A stretch of 64,000 nucleotides of DNA from Tenacibaculum caenipelagi (lineage in GTDB: Bacteria > Bacteroidota > Bacteroidia > Flavobacteriales > Flavobacteriaceae): NCBI RefSeq assembly GCF_004363005.1, contig NZ_SNYH01000001.1:62001-126000 (forward strand), written 5' to 3'. A program made the position numbers and the translations under genes. The notes beneath the pieces are model-generated. The model ran no database searches. It had not been told where the DNA came from and worked only from the letters and a program-made list of their open reading frames with translations. Positions 44,883 to 53,759 of this stretch are shown here, piece by piece (within the stretch, counting starts at the first letter, position 1; each line of letters opens with the position of its first letter).

Positions 44883-46073
44883 ATGCCATCTATTTCTAGT
44901 AAAGGAAATGCTATGCCTCAATCACCAATTCGTAAATTGGTTCCTTTTGCAGAGGCCGCTAAAAAAAACGGAACAAAAGTTTATCATTTAAACATTGGAC
45001 AACCAGATATAAAAACTCCACAAGTTGCCTTAGATGCTGTTAAGAATAATACTATTGAAGTATTATCATATGCAAGATCTGAAGGATCTGAAGAATACAG
45101 AACTAAACTAGCTGATTACTATGCAAAAAACGACATTCATGTAACTGCTAATAATATTATTGCAACTACTGGAGGTTCAGAAGCATTATTATTTACTATT
45201 GGTAGTATTACTGACCCAGGAGATGAGATCATTATTCCTGAACCATTTTATGCTAACTATAACGGTTTTTCTACCGCTTCAGGTGTAACAGTGGTTCCTG
45301 TAATTTCTAAAATTGAGGATAACTTTGCTTTACCAGCTATTGAAGATTTTGAAAAATTAATTACTCCAAAAACAAAAGCAATCTTAATCTGTAATCCAGG
45401 AAATCCAACAGGGTATTTATACAGTAAAGAGGAGATTGAAAAATTAAAACAAATTGTATTAAAGCATGATTTGTTTTTAATTGCTGATGAAGTGTATCGT
45501 GAGTTTACTTATGATGGTGAAAAACACAATTCGGTAATGGCTTTAGAAGGACTAGAACAAAACGCTATTATGATTGATTCTGTATCGAAGCGTTATAGTA
45601 TGTGTGGTGCACGAATTGGTTGTATCGTTTCTAAAAATGAAGAATTTATCGGAACAGCTATTAAATTTGCACAAGCTCGTTTAAGTCCACCAACCTATGC
45701 TTTAATTGCAAGTGAAGCTGCTTTAGAAACTCCTCAAAGTTATTTTGATGAAGTTATTGAAGAATACGAAGATCGTAGAAATACCTTAATTTCAGAGTTA
45801 CAAAAAATAAACGGAGTAAAAGTTGCCAATCCTAAAGGGGCATTCTACTGTGTTGCTGAACTACCTGTTAAAGATAGTGATGATTTTGCTCAGTGGATTT
45901 TAGAAAAATTTAGCGATAATAATGAAACAGTAATGGTTGCACCAGCTAGCGGATTTTATTCTACCGAAGGTGAAGGAAAAAACCAAGTACGTATCGCCTA
46001 TGTTTTAAATAAAACTGATTTAAAACGTTCAGTTGAAATATTAAAAATCGCCTTAGAAAAATATAATAGTTAA
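44883..46073 (+). CDS. Class I/II pyridoxal-phosphate aminotransferase
   Basis: A 396-residue fold-type I aminotransferase. It shows YARSEGSEEYRTKLADYY, the cofactor-binding TTGGSEALLFT, CNPGNPTGYLYS, and IADEVYREFTYDG with the Asp that contacts the PLP ring. The Schiff-base Lys is in IMIDSVSKRYSMCGARIGC, and the substrate carboxylate-binding Arg is probably in NQVRIAYVLN. The closest family is the aspartate/aromatic aminotransferase group of Bacteroidota. The amino acid used cannot be fixed by reading. Its stop abuts the TTG of murB, which suggests one transcript. Confidence 0.92.
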   Translation: MPSISSKGNAMPQSPIRKLVPFAEAAKKNGTKVYHLNIGQPDIKTPQVALDAVKNNTIEVLSYARSEGSEEYRTKLADYYAKNDIHVTANNIIATTGGSEALLFTIGSITDPGDEIIIPEPFYANYNGFSTASGVTVVPVISKIEDNFALPAIEDFEKLITPKTKAILICNPGNPTGYLYSKEEIEKLKQIVLKHDLFLIADEVYREFTYDGEKHNSVMALEGLEQNAIMIDSVSKRYSMCGARIGCIVSKNEEFIGTAIKFAQARLSPPTYALIASEAALETPQSYFDEVIEEYEDRRNTLISELQKINGVKVANPKGAFYCVAELPVKDSDDFAQWILEKFSDNNETVMVAPASGFYSTEGEGKNQVRIAYVLNKTDLKRSVEILKIALEKYNS

Positions 46074-47084
46074 TTGAATATTCAAGAAAACATATCTTTA
46101 AAAGAGTACAACACGTTTGGTATTAATGTTAATGCCAAACGTTTTGTTTCTATCACCTCAGTATATCAGCTACAACAACTTTTAAAAGAAGAAAAAGATA
46201 TCTTTTTAATTTCCGGCGGAAGTAACATGTTACTTACCAAAGACATTGACACTTTAGTTGTGCATATTGATATCAAAGGAATTTCTATTGATAGAGAAAA
46301 TCATAACGACATTCACCTAGCTGTAAATGCTGGTGAAAACTGGCATGAGTTTGTATTGTGGTGTGTTTCTCAAAACTACGGCGGACTGGAAAACTTATCT
46401 CTAATTCCTGGAAATGTAGGCACCTGCCCTATCCAAAATATTGGAGCCTACGGTGTGGAAGTAAAAGATACAATTACAAAGGTAGAAGCTGTTGAAATTG
46501 AAACAGGAAAATTGATTTCTTTTTCTGCGGAAGAATGCCAGTTCGGGTATCGTAATTCTATCTTTAAAAACGAAGCTAAAGGAAAATTTGTGTTGACTTC
46601 AGTAAGTTTTCGACTAACTAAAAACAATCACAAGCTTAATACTTCTTACGGAGCTATTGAGTCTGAGTTAACTTCAAAAAATATCACAAATCCGACCATT
46701 AAAGATATTTCTGATGCTGTTATTGCTATTCGTCAATCAAAATTACCAGACCCGAAGGAAATAGGAAACAGTGGTAGTTTTTTTAAAAACCCTGTGATTT
46801 CAAAAGAGCATTTTGAAAAGCTTCAAACCTCATCTCCTAATATTCCTAGTTATGTAATCTCTGATACTGAGATTAAAGTACCTGCTGGTTGGTTAATTGA
46901 ACAAAGCGGATTTAAAGGAAAGCGTTTTGGTGACTACGGAGTACATGAAAAACAAGCTCTAGTTTTAGTGAATTATGGAAATGCTACAGGGAAAGAAATT
47001 TATGATTTAGCACAACAAATTCAGAAAACTATCAAAGATAAATTTGATATTGATTTAGAAATAGAAGTTAATATTATTCAATAA
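46074..47084 (+). CDS. murB: UDP-N-acetylmuramate dehydrogenase
   Basis: It reduces UDP-N-acetylenolpyruvoylglucosamine to UDP-N-acetylmuramate in peptidoglycan synthesis, using FAD and NADPH. The 336-residue product starts at a TTG directly after the preceding stop (LKEYNTFGINVNA). The FAD domain shows FLISGGSNMLLT, GLENLSLIPGNVGTCPIQNIGAYGVE and CQFGYRNSIFK. The C-terminal domain has GNSGSFFKNPV with the catalytic Ser, and AGWLIEQSGFKGKRFGDYGVHEKQALVLVN. The length matches the type I enzymes. Confidence 0.97.
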   Translation: MNIQENISLKEYNTFGINVNAKRFVSITSVYQLQQLLKEEKDIFLISGGSNMLLTKDIDTLVVHIDIKGISIDRENHNDIHLAVNAGENWHEFVLWCVSQNYGGLENLSLIPGNVGTCPIQNIGAYGVEVKDTITKVEAVEIETGKLISFSAEECQFGYRNSIFKNEAKGKFVLTSVSFRLTKNNHKLNTSYGAIESELTSKNITNPTIKDISDAVIAIRQSKLPDPKEIGNSGSFFKNPVISKEHFEKLQTSSPNIPSYVISDTEIKVPAGWLIEQSGFKGKRFGDYGVHEKQALVLVNYGNATGKEIYDLAQQIQKTIKDKFDIDLEIEVNIIQ

Positions 47085-47090
47085 AAGACA

Positions 47091-47117
47091 AAAGGAAGGT
47101 AAAATTACCCTCCTTTT
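47091..47117. terminator. Bidirectional terminator between murB and aqpZ
   Basis: AAGGAAGGTAA pairs with TTACCCTCCTT; the single odd pair is a G-U pair in minus-strand RNA, so the stem is stronger in that direction. A- and T-rich runs flank the stem. Confidence 0.75.
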
Positions 47118-47129
47118 TATTTTTTATAT

Positions 47130-47816
47130 CTATTCTTTATCAAATAACACCTTGTAAATAAACCCTCCTACAACCGCTCCTGCAATTGGTGCTACCCAAA
47201 ACAACCATACTTGAGATAAATACCCTCCACCAGCAAACAATGCTTGACTCATAGAACGAGCTGGATTTACAGACGTATTGGTAATTGGAATACTTATTAA
47301 GTGGATTAACGTCAATCCTAAACCAATTGCAATTGGAGCAAAACCTTTCGGTGCGTTTTTGTGAATACTTCCTAAAATAATTAGCAAGAAAAACATGGTT
47401 AATAAAAACTCTGCTAAAAAAGCTGCAACTATATTATATCCTCCTGGTGAAAATTCTCCATAACCATTGGCAGCAAAACCTCCAATGGATTCAAATCCGC
47501 TATTGTTTGTTACAATTAGATACAAGCAGGCTGCTGCTAAAATCGCTCCTATTAGTTGAGAAATGATATACGGAACAACTTCTTTAGCTGTATGGTTACC
47601 TCCAACCCACAAACCAATTGTTACTGCTGGATTAAAATGTGCCCCTGAAATGTGACCAACGGCATATGCCATCGTTAACACTGTTAAACCAAAAGCCAAA
47701 GCTACACCAACAAACCCAATACCCAAATCAGGAAAACCTGCAGCAAAAATAGCACTACCACATCCGCCAAAAACTAGCCAGAATGTTCCGAAAAATTCAG
47801 CAAAATATTTTTTCAT
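47130..47816 (-). CDS. aqpZ: Aquaporin Z-type water channel
   Basis: The ATG at 47816 ([20 protein letters not shown]) replaces an in-frame TTG at 47822, giving 228 residues with six membrane helices. Both NPA half-helix motifs are present ([13 protein letters not shown] and [14 protein letters not shown]). The Arg after the second NPA and the SVNPAR context fit a water-selective aquaporin. A His near the second half of the protein ([14 protein letters not shown]) matches the selectivity filter. It would pass water through the inner membrane. It is a single-gene unit convergent with murB. Confidence 0.95.
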   Translation of the reverse strand: MKKYFAEFFGTFWLVFGGCGSAIFAAGFPDLGIGFVGVALAFGLTVLTMAYAVGHISGAHFNPAVTIGLWVGGNHTAKEVVPYIISQLIGAILAAACLYLIVTNNSGFESIGGFAANGYGEFSPGGYNIVAAFLAEFLLTMFFLLIILGSIHKNAPKGFAPIAIGLGLTLIHLISIPITNTSVNPARSMSQALFAGGGYLSQVWLFWVAPIAGAVVGGFIYKVLFDKE

Positions 47817-47923
47817 ATTCAAAATTTTTGATTAGTTGATTATTAATTATGACCCTTAAATAAATAAAAGTCACACTGTTATAAATCTACAATAATAAAT
47901 TCTAAAAAAAAATGGGAAGTTCG

Positions 47924-47931
47924 TATCTTTG
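47924..47931 (+). promoter_or_regulatory. -7 element for the small Cys-rich membrane protein gene
   Basis: TATCTTTG on the plus strand, 19 bp before the ATG at 47951. No good -33 element is visible. Confidence 0.55.
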
Positions 47932-47950
47932 TAGCACAAAATAATACATC

Positions 47951-48154
47951 ATGAAATTAGTTTTAGTTACCATCGGATTATTAGCCTTAGCTTTTGCAGG
48001 AATTGCCATTAAAATTTGGGCAAAAAAAGATGGTAAATTTGCAGGTACTTGTGCGAGCCAAAACCCTATGTTAAATGAAAGTGGTGAAGCTTGTGGTTTT
48101 TGTGGTAAAACTCCAGATCAGTTTGATACTTGTAACGAGCCTCAGCACAATTAA
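47951..48154 (+). CDS. Small Cys-rich membrane-anchored protein
   Basis: A 67-residue protein: an N-terminal helix (LVLVTIGLLALAFAGIAIKI) followed by a soluble tail with four Cys residues, FAGTCAS, EACGFCGK (a CxxC pair) and FDTCNEP. I recall it as a family frequent in Flavobacteriia with no assigned function. The four Cys residues suggest metal or iron-sulfur binding, or disulfides. It shares a direction and short spacing (33 bp) with the glycosyltransferase and sigma factor genes that follow. Confidence 0.75.
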   Translation: MKLVLVTIGLLALAFAGIAIKIWAKKDGKFAGTCASQNPMLNESGEACGFCGKTPDQFDTCNEPQHN

Positions 48155-48187
48155 GTACAGTACTCAACTAACCCTTTTAACTTTTTT

Positions 48188-49291
48188 ATGATATTTACTA
48201 TACTGTTCTACACTTTTGTAGTGGTTACAGCCATACAAATAGTATATTATTTATCCTTTTCTCTTTTTGTTTTTCAAAAACAAGAAAACACACTATCAAA
48301 TACAAACATTCCAGTTTCTGTAATTGTTTATGTTAAGAACAATGCGAAAACTTTAGCAGAATACATTCAAAATTTAACCAAGCAAAAACACCCTAATTTT
48401 GAAATTGTTATGGTTAATAATGCTTCTAATGATACCACTCTTGAAATTATAGAAAACTTACAACTAGAATACCCTAACATTAAAGTTGTAAATGTTAAAA
48501 ATACAGAAGCTTTTTGGGCAAATAAAAAATATGCTTTAACCTTAGGTGTTAAAGCTGCTACTTATGAATATCTATTATTTACAGAATTAGGTAGTAAAGC
48601 TTTATCTAAAAACTGGATTGATGAGATAACTTGCTATTTTTCACAAGAAAAATCCATAGTTATAGGATATCAAAAACTAAAACGGAAGAAAAAATCATTC
48701 AGTAATTTACTCTTCAGATTTGACCACTTATCAAATACTATTCAAGCTTTTTCTTACGCCAAATTTGGAGCTCCATATAAAGCTACCAACCATAATTTAG
48801 CGTACACAAAAGAGGAGTTTTTTAAAGTAAACGGATACATTAATCACCTTGCTCTTTTTATGGGTGAAGGAGATTTATTTTTGAAAGATGCAGCTACCAA
48901 TCAAAACACTATTGTCGCAACTACACCAAATAGTTTTGTTTGCTCAACCAAATATCTTTCTTTTAAAGAATGGTTTTTACAACAAAAGAAACAGTCAATT
49001 CTATTTTCATTATACAAACCAAAGCATAAATTTCTATTAAGTTTCTTTAAACTTTCTAAATTTCTATTTTATGTTTTAGCCGTTTGTATAACTTATATTA
49101 ACTGGAAAATAGCATTACCCTTAATAATAAGTTATTACCTTATACAATATATAATCGTAGGAAAATTAGCTACTAAATTACAAGAACGAAATACAATTTT
49201 GTTGTTACCTCTCCTTGAGGTTTGTTTAGTATTACTACAAATCATTATATTTATATCAAATCAAATATCGAAACCTAAGCATTGGAAATAA
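48188..49291 (+). CDS. Membrane-anchored family 2 glycosyltransferase
   Basis: A 367-residue protein with an N-terminal membrane helix (about 3-27), a GT-A catalytic region (VSVIVYVKNNAKTLAEYIQN, FEIVMVNNASNDTTLEIIEN, YLLFTELGSKAL in place of the usual DxD), and at least two C-terminal membrane helices after residue 285. The DxD metal motif is not clearly present (an ELGS stretch takes its place), so catalysis may be metal-independent or lost. It overlaps the sigma factor gene by 10 bp. Substrate unknown. Confidence 0.8.
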   Translation: MIFTILFYTFVVVTAIQIVYYLSFSLFVFQKQENTLSNTNIPVSVIVYVKNNAKTLAEYIQNLTKQKHPNFEIVMVNNASNDTTLEIIENLQLEYPNIKVVNVKNTEAFWANKKYALTLGVKAATYEYLLFTELGSKALSKNWIDEITCYFSQEKSIVIGYQKLKRKKKSFSNLLFRFDHLSNTIQAFSYAKFGAPYKATNHNLAYTKEEFFKVNGYINHLALFMGEGDLFLKDAATNQNTIVATTPNSFVCSTKYLSFKEWFLQQKKQSILFSLYKPKHKFLLSFFKLSKFLFYVLAVCITYINWKIALPLIISYYLIQYIIVGKLATKLQERNTILLLPLLEVCLVLLQIIIFISNQISKPKHWK

Positions 49292-49845
49292 ACAAAGAAA
49301 AAGTACTTACCCATATTCAACAGGCAAAAAAAGGAAATCAAATATCATTTAACTATTTGTTAGATACTTTTTGGGGAAATGTGTATGCTTTTCAATTAAA
49401 ACAAACACAAAACGATAATGATGCTGAAGATATTACCATCCAAACTTTTTCAAAAGCTTTTGATAAGATTGATAGTTTTGATGAAAACTATCAATTTAAA
49501 ACTTGGTTAATTACCATTTCAAAAAATGTGTATATTGATTTTCTCCGAAAGAAGAAATCTTCCATTTATACTCAAACTACCGAAGAACAAGAAAAAGAAG
49601 TATATGCTGTGGCAGATGATGCTCCTTCTCCTGAGGATAAAATTATTACCGAACAAAACTTAGCTAAGCTTCTAAAAAACATAAAAAAACTCAAACCAAA
49701 ATATCAAGAAGTAATCAACCTTCGCTATTTTCAAGAGTTGAGTTATAAAGAAATTTCCGAGCAAATAGGAGAACCTATAAACAATGTAAAAGTAAAATTA
49801 CTGCGTGCTAAAAAATTATTAGCTGAAATAATAAAGAAATCATAA
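49282..49845 (+). CDS. Sigma-70 family RNA polymerase sigma factor
   Basis: A 187-residue ECF-type sigma factor starting at a TTG inside the last codons of the glycosyltransferase gene. Region 2 is DAEDITIQTFSKAFDKIDSF with FKTWLITISKNVYIDFLRKK. Region 4 is LKPKYQEVINLRYFQELSY and KEISEQIGEPINNVKVKLLRAKKLL. No anti-sigma gene follows; the next large gene encodes a transporter 165 bp away. Possibly an accessory regulator outside the classic sigma/anti-sigma pairing. Confidence 0.92.
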   Translation: MEINKEKVLTHIQQAKKGNQISFNYLLDTFWGNVYAFQLKQTQNDNDAEDITIQTFSKAFDKIDSFDENYQFKTWLITISKNVYIDFLRKKKSSIYTQTTEEQEKEVYAVADDAPSPEDKIITEQNLAKLLKNIKKLKPKYQEVINLRYFQELSYKEISEQIGEPINNVKVKLLRAKKLLAEIIKKS

Positions 49846-49874
49846 ATTGCGAAACCTTTAAAATTCAAGTTTTT

Positions 49875-49997
49875 ATGATTTTACAGTTTCATGCAAGTGG
49901 AAAACATCTACACAAAAAAGAACTTTATTCAAAAAATACGCAAAAATTCGTTGGTGAGAAATTCACTATAACGTATGTAGAAATTTTAAACTTTTAA
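49875..49997 (+). CDS. Possible 40-residue protein
   Basis: An ATG-to-TAA frame of 40 codons in the gap between the sigma factor and transporter genes, with a polar, His- and Lys-rich product (MILQFHASGKHLHKKELYSK). No family is recognised. Its length, the strand and the otherwise empty 165-bp gap make it plausible, but chance cannot be excluded. Confidence 0.25.
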   Translation: MILQFHASGKHLHKKELYSKNTQKFVGEKFTITYVEILNF

Positions 49998-50010
49998 GCT
50001 CTCCTCTCGC

Positions 50011-51231
50011 ATGAAAAAATCCCTTCTAAACTTATTAGGTCCTGGATTATTATTTGCTGGAGCCGCTATAGGTGTTTCACATTTAGTCCAATCAACTAGA
50101 GCTGGGGCTGATTTTGGTTTTGGTTTACTTTGGGCTTTGCTCATTGTTCATATTTTTAAATACCCTTTTTTTCAGTTTGGCCCGAGGTATGCCACTGCAA
50201 CTGGAGAAACACTTTTAGATGGCTACAAAAAGCTTGGAAAAGGTGTTTTGGCTACTTATTTTATCTTAAATATTGCTACCATGTTTACCATTCAAGCAGC
50301 TGTAACTATTGTTACCGCTAGCTTAGCTTCTAACCTTTTTGGCTTTACCCATGATTTGGTTATTTGGTCAGTAATTATCATGTTTATTAGTATAATTCTT
50401 TTAGGTATTGGAAAATATAAGCTTCTAGACAACTTAATGAAATACATTATTGCTATACTAACAGTAAGCACAGTTATTGCCGTATGTATTGCTTTGTTTA
50501 AAACCGAAAAAGGGTTTAGCTATCAACAAATAATTCCAAGCGGAACAGCACAAGTAACATTTTTAATTGCTTTCTTAGGGTGGATGCCTGCCCCATTAGA
50601 TATTTCTATATGGCATTCGTTATGGTCGGTCGAAAAAGACAAAACAACCTTTGAGAAAACAAAGCCAAAAGAAGCTATTTTCGATTTTAACATCGGTTAT
50701 ATTGGTGCTTTATCTTTAGGTGTTTGCTTTGTAATATTGGGCGCATTGGTAATGTATCAATCAGGTGAATCTTTTTCTAACAAAGGAACTATTTTTGCTT
50801 CTCAACTCATTAATTTATACACCAAAAACCTAGGCGAATTCTCTGCTGTATTTATAGGAATTGCAGCTTTTACAACTATGTTTAGTACTACTATTACAAC
50901 CTTAGATGCTTCTCCTAGAGCTATGGAAAAATCATCTTCTTTACTCTTTTCTAAAAAAATAAAGTTGAGTTATTGGTTTTGGTTGTTACTCTTAGCCTTA
51001 GGCACTTATATTATTCTTCATTATTTTTTGGCTGACATGATTTTTTTAGTAAGAATAGCTACAGTTTTATCATTTTTAACCGCTCCTTTTTATGCCATCT
51101 TAAACTATGTTTTAATTACTGGAAAACATACCCCTGAAAAATATCGCCCTAAATTAGGCTTGCGCATTTTAAGTTTTACTGGTATTGTATTTTTGATTGG
51201 GTTTAGTATTTGGTTTTTACTTAGTTTATAA
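50011..51231 (+). CDS. Divergent Nramp-family transporter
   Basis: A 406-residue protein with about 11 membrane helices. It opens with [20 protein letters not shown], which aligns with Nramp helix 1, but the metal-binding DPGN motif is replaced by IGVSH. Helix 6 has [16 protein letters not shown], where the usual MPH is MPA. The rest ([37 protein letters not shown]) fits the family fold. Loss of both ligand motifs makes standard manganese/iron transport doubtful; related branches move other substrates. It is read alone, followed by lipA. Confidence 0.8.
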   Translation: MKKSLLNLLGPGLLFAGAAIGVSHLVQSTRAGADFGFGLLWALLIVHIFKYPFFQFGPRYATATGETLLDGYKKLGKGVLATYFILNIATMFTIQAAVTIVTASLASNLFGFTHDLVIWSVIIMFISIILLGIGKYKLLDNLMKYIIAILTVSTVIAVCIALFKTEKGFSYQQIIPSGTAQVTFLIAFLGWMPAPLDISIWHSLWSVEKDKTTFEKTKPKEAIFDFNIGYIGALSLGVCFVILGALVMYQSGESFSNKGTIFASQLINLYTKNLGEFSAVFIGIAAFTTMFSTTITTLDASPRAMEKSSSLLFSKKIKLSYWFWLLLLALGTYIILHYFLADMIFLVRIATVLSFLTAPFYAILNYVLITGKHTPEKYRPKLGLRILSFTGIVFLIGFSIWFLLSL

Positions 51232-51251
51232 ATCTTTTCTTTGTAAATTTG
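51221..51251 (+). promoter_or_regulatory. lipA promoter, TTAG-N19-TAAATTTG
   Basis: TTAG (51221-51224) followed after 19 bp by TAAATTTG (51244-51251). The -7 box overlaps the in-frame TTG at 51249, so the TTG cannot be a start on this transcript. That supports the ATG at 51270, 18 bp past the box. Confidence 0.7.
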
Positions 51252-51269
51252 CAATTCAATTTTTATGGA

Positions 51270-52139
51270 ATGGCAAACGAAACTTTAGTAGCAACAGAAA
51301 GAACAAAAAAACCTAAATGGTTACGTGTTAAATTACCTGTTGGTAAAAAATACACAGAGCTAAGAGGATTGGTTGACAAATACAAATTGAATACTATTTG
51401 TACTAGCGGAAGCTGTCCTAACATGGGTGAATGTTGGGGAGAAGGTACCGCTACCTTTATGATTTTAGGTAACATTTGTACACGTTCTTGTGGCTTTTGC
51501 GGGGTAAAAACTGGAAGACCTGAAACTGTTGAATGGGACGAGCCTGAAAAAGTTGCACGTTCTATTAAGTTAATGAATATTAAACACGCTGTAATTACTT
51601 CTGTAGACCGTGATGATTTAAAAGATGGTGGTTCAATTATTTGGGCAGAAACTGTACAAGCAATTCGTAGAGCCAATCCAAATACTACATTAGAAACATT
51701 AATACCAGATTTTCAAGGAAACGAAAAATTGTTAGATCGTATTATTGAAGTAGCTCCAGAAGTAGTTTCTCATAATATGGAAACTGTACGTCGTTTAACT
51801 CGTGAAGTTCGTATTCAAGCAAAATATGACCGTAGCTTAGGTGTTTTAAAATACTTAAAAGATAACGGAATGCGTACCAAATCTGGAATTATGCTTGGTT
51901 TAGGCGAAACTGAAGATGAAGTAATTGAAACTATGAAAGATTTACGCAACGTTGGTTTAGATGTAATTACTATCGGTCAATATTTACAACCTAGTAAAAA
52001 ACACTTACCCGTTAAGGAATTCATAACTCCTGAACAATTCAAAAAATATGAAACTTTAGGCTTAGAAATGGGCTTTATGTATGTAGAAAGCGGTGCTTTA
52101 GTTCGTTCTTCTTACAAAGCTCACAAACACGCTAGCTAA
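51270..52139 (+). CDS. lipA: Lipoyl synthase
   Basis: A radical SAM enzyme that inserts two sulfurs into octanoyl groups on 2-oxoacid dehydrogenases and the glycine cleavage H protein. The ATG at 51270 ([20 protein letters not shown]) gives 289 residues. The auxiliary cluster Cys residues are in [16 protein letters not shown] and the radical SAM CxxxCxxC is CTRSCGFC. Family motifs [32 protein letters not shown] and [13 protein letters not shown] are intact, and the C-terminal RSSY motif (LVRSSYKAH) is present. It is a single-gene unit with its own promoter and terminator. Confidence 0.98.
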   Translation: MANETLVATERTKKPKWLRVKLPVGKKYTELRGLVDKYKLNTICTSGSCPNMGECWGEGTATFMILGNICTRSCGFCGVKTGRPETVEWDEPEKVARSIKLMNIKHAVITSVDRDDLKDGGSIIWAETVQAIRRANPNTTLETLIPDFQGNEKLLDRIIEVAPEVVSHNMETVRRLTREVRIQAKYDRSLGVLKYLKDNGMRTKSGIMLGLGETEDEVIETMKDLRNVGLDVITIGQYLQPSKKHLPVKEFITPEQFKKYETLGLEMGFMYVESGALVRSSYKAHKHAS

Positions 52140-52201
52140 TTTCAACTTTAAAAAATTCTTAACTTTTTAACTGTTTAATGTTAAAAAAATGTCAAATATT
52201 T

Positions 52202-52227
52202 AAAAAACGCACATATGTGCGTTTTTT
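52202..52227 (+). terminator. lipA terminator
   Basis: A perfect 26-bp palindrome, AAAAAACGCACAT and its complement, ending in six T residues, 62 bp past the lipA stop. Confidence 0.9.
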
Positions 52228-52237
52228 CTTTTTAATT

Positions 52238-52350
52238 TTGGCACAGATATTGGAAACAATATTTTGTAAACAAGTAACATTGTTTTCATTGTGTAAATTA
52301 TTTGAATTAGTTGATTAACAAAAGCCCACTCAAATTTGAGTGGGCTTTTT
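52238..52350 (+). ncRNA. Candidate small RNA with sigma-54-like promoter
   Basis: Between the lipA terminator and the next terminator sits TTGGCAC-AGATA-TTGGA (52238-52254), one base off the sigma-54 -24/-12 consensus (TTGG in place of TTGC). A start about 12 bp downstream would give an RNA of about 85 nt ending in the strong hairpin at 52320-52349 plus T-run. The stretch carries no reading frame and both neighbours are converging genes. It is a prediction only. Confidence 0.35.
52320..52349. terminator. Terminator of the CBS-domain cysteine synthase gene
   Basis: A perfect 30-bp palindrome, AAAAGCCCACTCAAA and its complement, 27 bp past the minus-strand gene stop. It has T-rich sequence on both sides, so it could also end the candidate RNA on the plus strand. 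Confidence 0.88.
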
Positions 52351-52375
52351 GATTTTAATTAATTAACTAGAAACT

Positions 52376-53737
52376 CTAGTTGATTGCTCTAATTATATCG
52401 TACTTAGTAATGATATGGTGCTTACCGTTATCTAAATCTACTAATACAGCCTGATTTTCTTTGTTAATCAACTTAGATACTTCCTCTATAGAAGCAGATT
52501 TTTTTACTACTGGATACCCTTTCCCCATTACTTCTTTAATAGACTTGTGTGCTACTTCCTTGTCTTCCAAATAATTACGTAATAAAACAGACTCATCTAC
52601 AGACCCTACAAACCCACTAGCATCTCTTACTGGTATTTGTGATATTTTAAATGTACGCATTCTTTCTATAGCATGCGATACCAATTCTTCAGTTTGAGCA
52701 GTTACCAATGGCTTGTCAATATGATCTTTAATTAAATCTTCAGCTGTTGTAATTTCTTCTTCTAAGAAACCTCTATCACGCATCCAATCATCATTAAACA
52801 TTTTACCTACATAACGACTTCCGTGATCGTGAAATAACACTACTACTACATCATCTGGTTTAAACTCGTCTTTTAATTGTAATAATCCTTTGATAGCTGA
52901 ACCTGCCGAGTTTCCAACAAAGATACCTTCTTCCTTCGCTATCTTACGTGTATAAATAGCCGCATCTTTATCAGTAACCTTAGTAAATCCGTCAATCAAT
53001 GAAAAATCAACATTCTTAGGTAAAATATCTTCTCCAATACCTTCAGTAATGTATGGATAAATCTCATTTTCATCGAAAATACCCGTTTCGTGATATTTTT
53101 TAAATACCGATCCGTATGTATCAACTCCCCAAATTTTAATATTTGGGTTCTTTTCTTTTAAATACTTCGCAGTACCAGAAATAGTTCCTCCAGTTCCTAC
53201 TCCAACTACAAAGTGTGTGATTTTACCGTCGGTTTGCTCCCAAATTTCTGGTCCAGTTTGTTCGTAATGTGCTTGTGAATTTGACGGATTATCGTACTGA
53301 TTCACATACCACGAATTAGGTGTTTCTTCTCCTAAACGCTTAGAAACTGAATAATATGAACGAGGATCATCTGGCTCTACATTCGTAGGACATACAACTA
53401 CCTCTGCTCCTACTGCACGTAGGATATCCATTTTTTCTTTTGATTGTTTATCAGAAATTACAAAAATACACTTGTATCCTTTTACAATAGCAGCTAACGC
53501 TAATCCCATTCCTGTGTTTCCTGAAGTACCTTCAATAATAGTACCTCCTGGCTTTAAACGACCATCTGCTTCGGCATCTTCAATCATTTTAAGAGCCATG
53601 CGGTCTTTTACAGAGTTTCCTGGGTTAAATGTTTCTACTTTGGCTAATACCAAGGCATCTACTTCTTTGGTTACAGAATTTAATCTTACTAAAGGTGTGT
53701 TACCAATAGTTTCTAATATATTTTTTGCGTACTTCAT
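52376..53737 (-). CDS. Cystathionine beta-synthase-like enzyme with CBS domains
   Basis: A 453-residue PLP enzyme of fold type II. The Schiff-base Lys is in FNPGNSVKDRMALK; the phosphate loop is [14 protein letters not shown]; the carboxylate-binding loop is EGTSGNTGMGLALA. After residue 330 two CBS domains follow (MRTFKISQIPVRDASGFVG; VSKLINKENQAVLVDLDNG), the arrangement of cystathionine beta-synthases with regulatory tails. It condenses serine or O-acetylserine with a thiol. It follows the LolC/E-like gene by 22 bp. Compare the tail-less paralogue at 60430. Confidence 0.93.
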   Translation of the reverse strand: MKYAKNILETIGNTPLVRLNSVTKEVDALVLAKVETFNPGNSVKDRMALKMIEDAEADGRLKPGGTIIEGTSGNTGMGLALAAIVKGYKCIFVISDKQSKEKMDILRAVGAEVVVCPTNVEPDDPRSYYSVSKRLGEETPNSWYVNQYDNPSNSQAHYEQTGPEIWEQTDGKITHFVVGVGTGGTISGTAKYLKEKNPNIKIWGVDTYGSVFKKYHETGIFDENEIYPYITEGIGEDILPKNVDFSLIDGFTKVTDKDAAIYTRKIAKEEGIFVGNSAGSAIKGLLQLKDEFKPDDVVVVLFHDHGSRYVGKMFNDDWMRDRGFLEEEITTAEDLIKDHIDKPLVTAQTEELVSHAIERMRTFKISQIPVRDASGFVGSVDESVLLRNYLEDKEVAHKSIKEVMGKGYPVVKKSASIEEVSKLINKENQAVLVDLDNGKHHIITKYDIIRAIN

Positions 53738-53759
53738 ATCTTATAAATCTATAGCAAAA

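Noticed and set aside
51263..51676. 137-codon minus-strand frame
   Set aside because: Antisense to the conserved part of lipA.
52228..52300. The TTGGCAC site as promoter of the CBS-domain enzyme
   Set aside because: The site points along the plus strand, toward the 3' end of that minus-strand gene.
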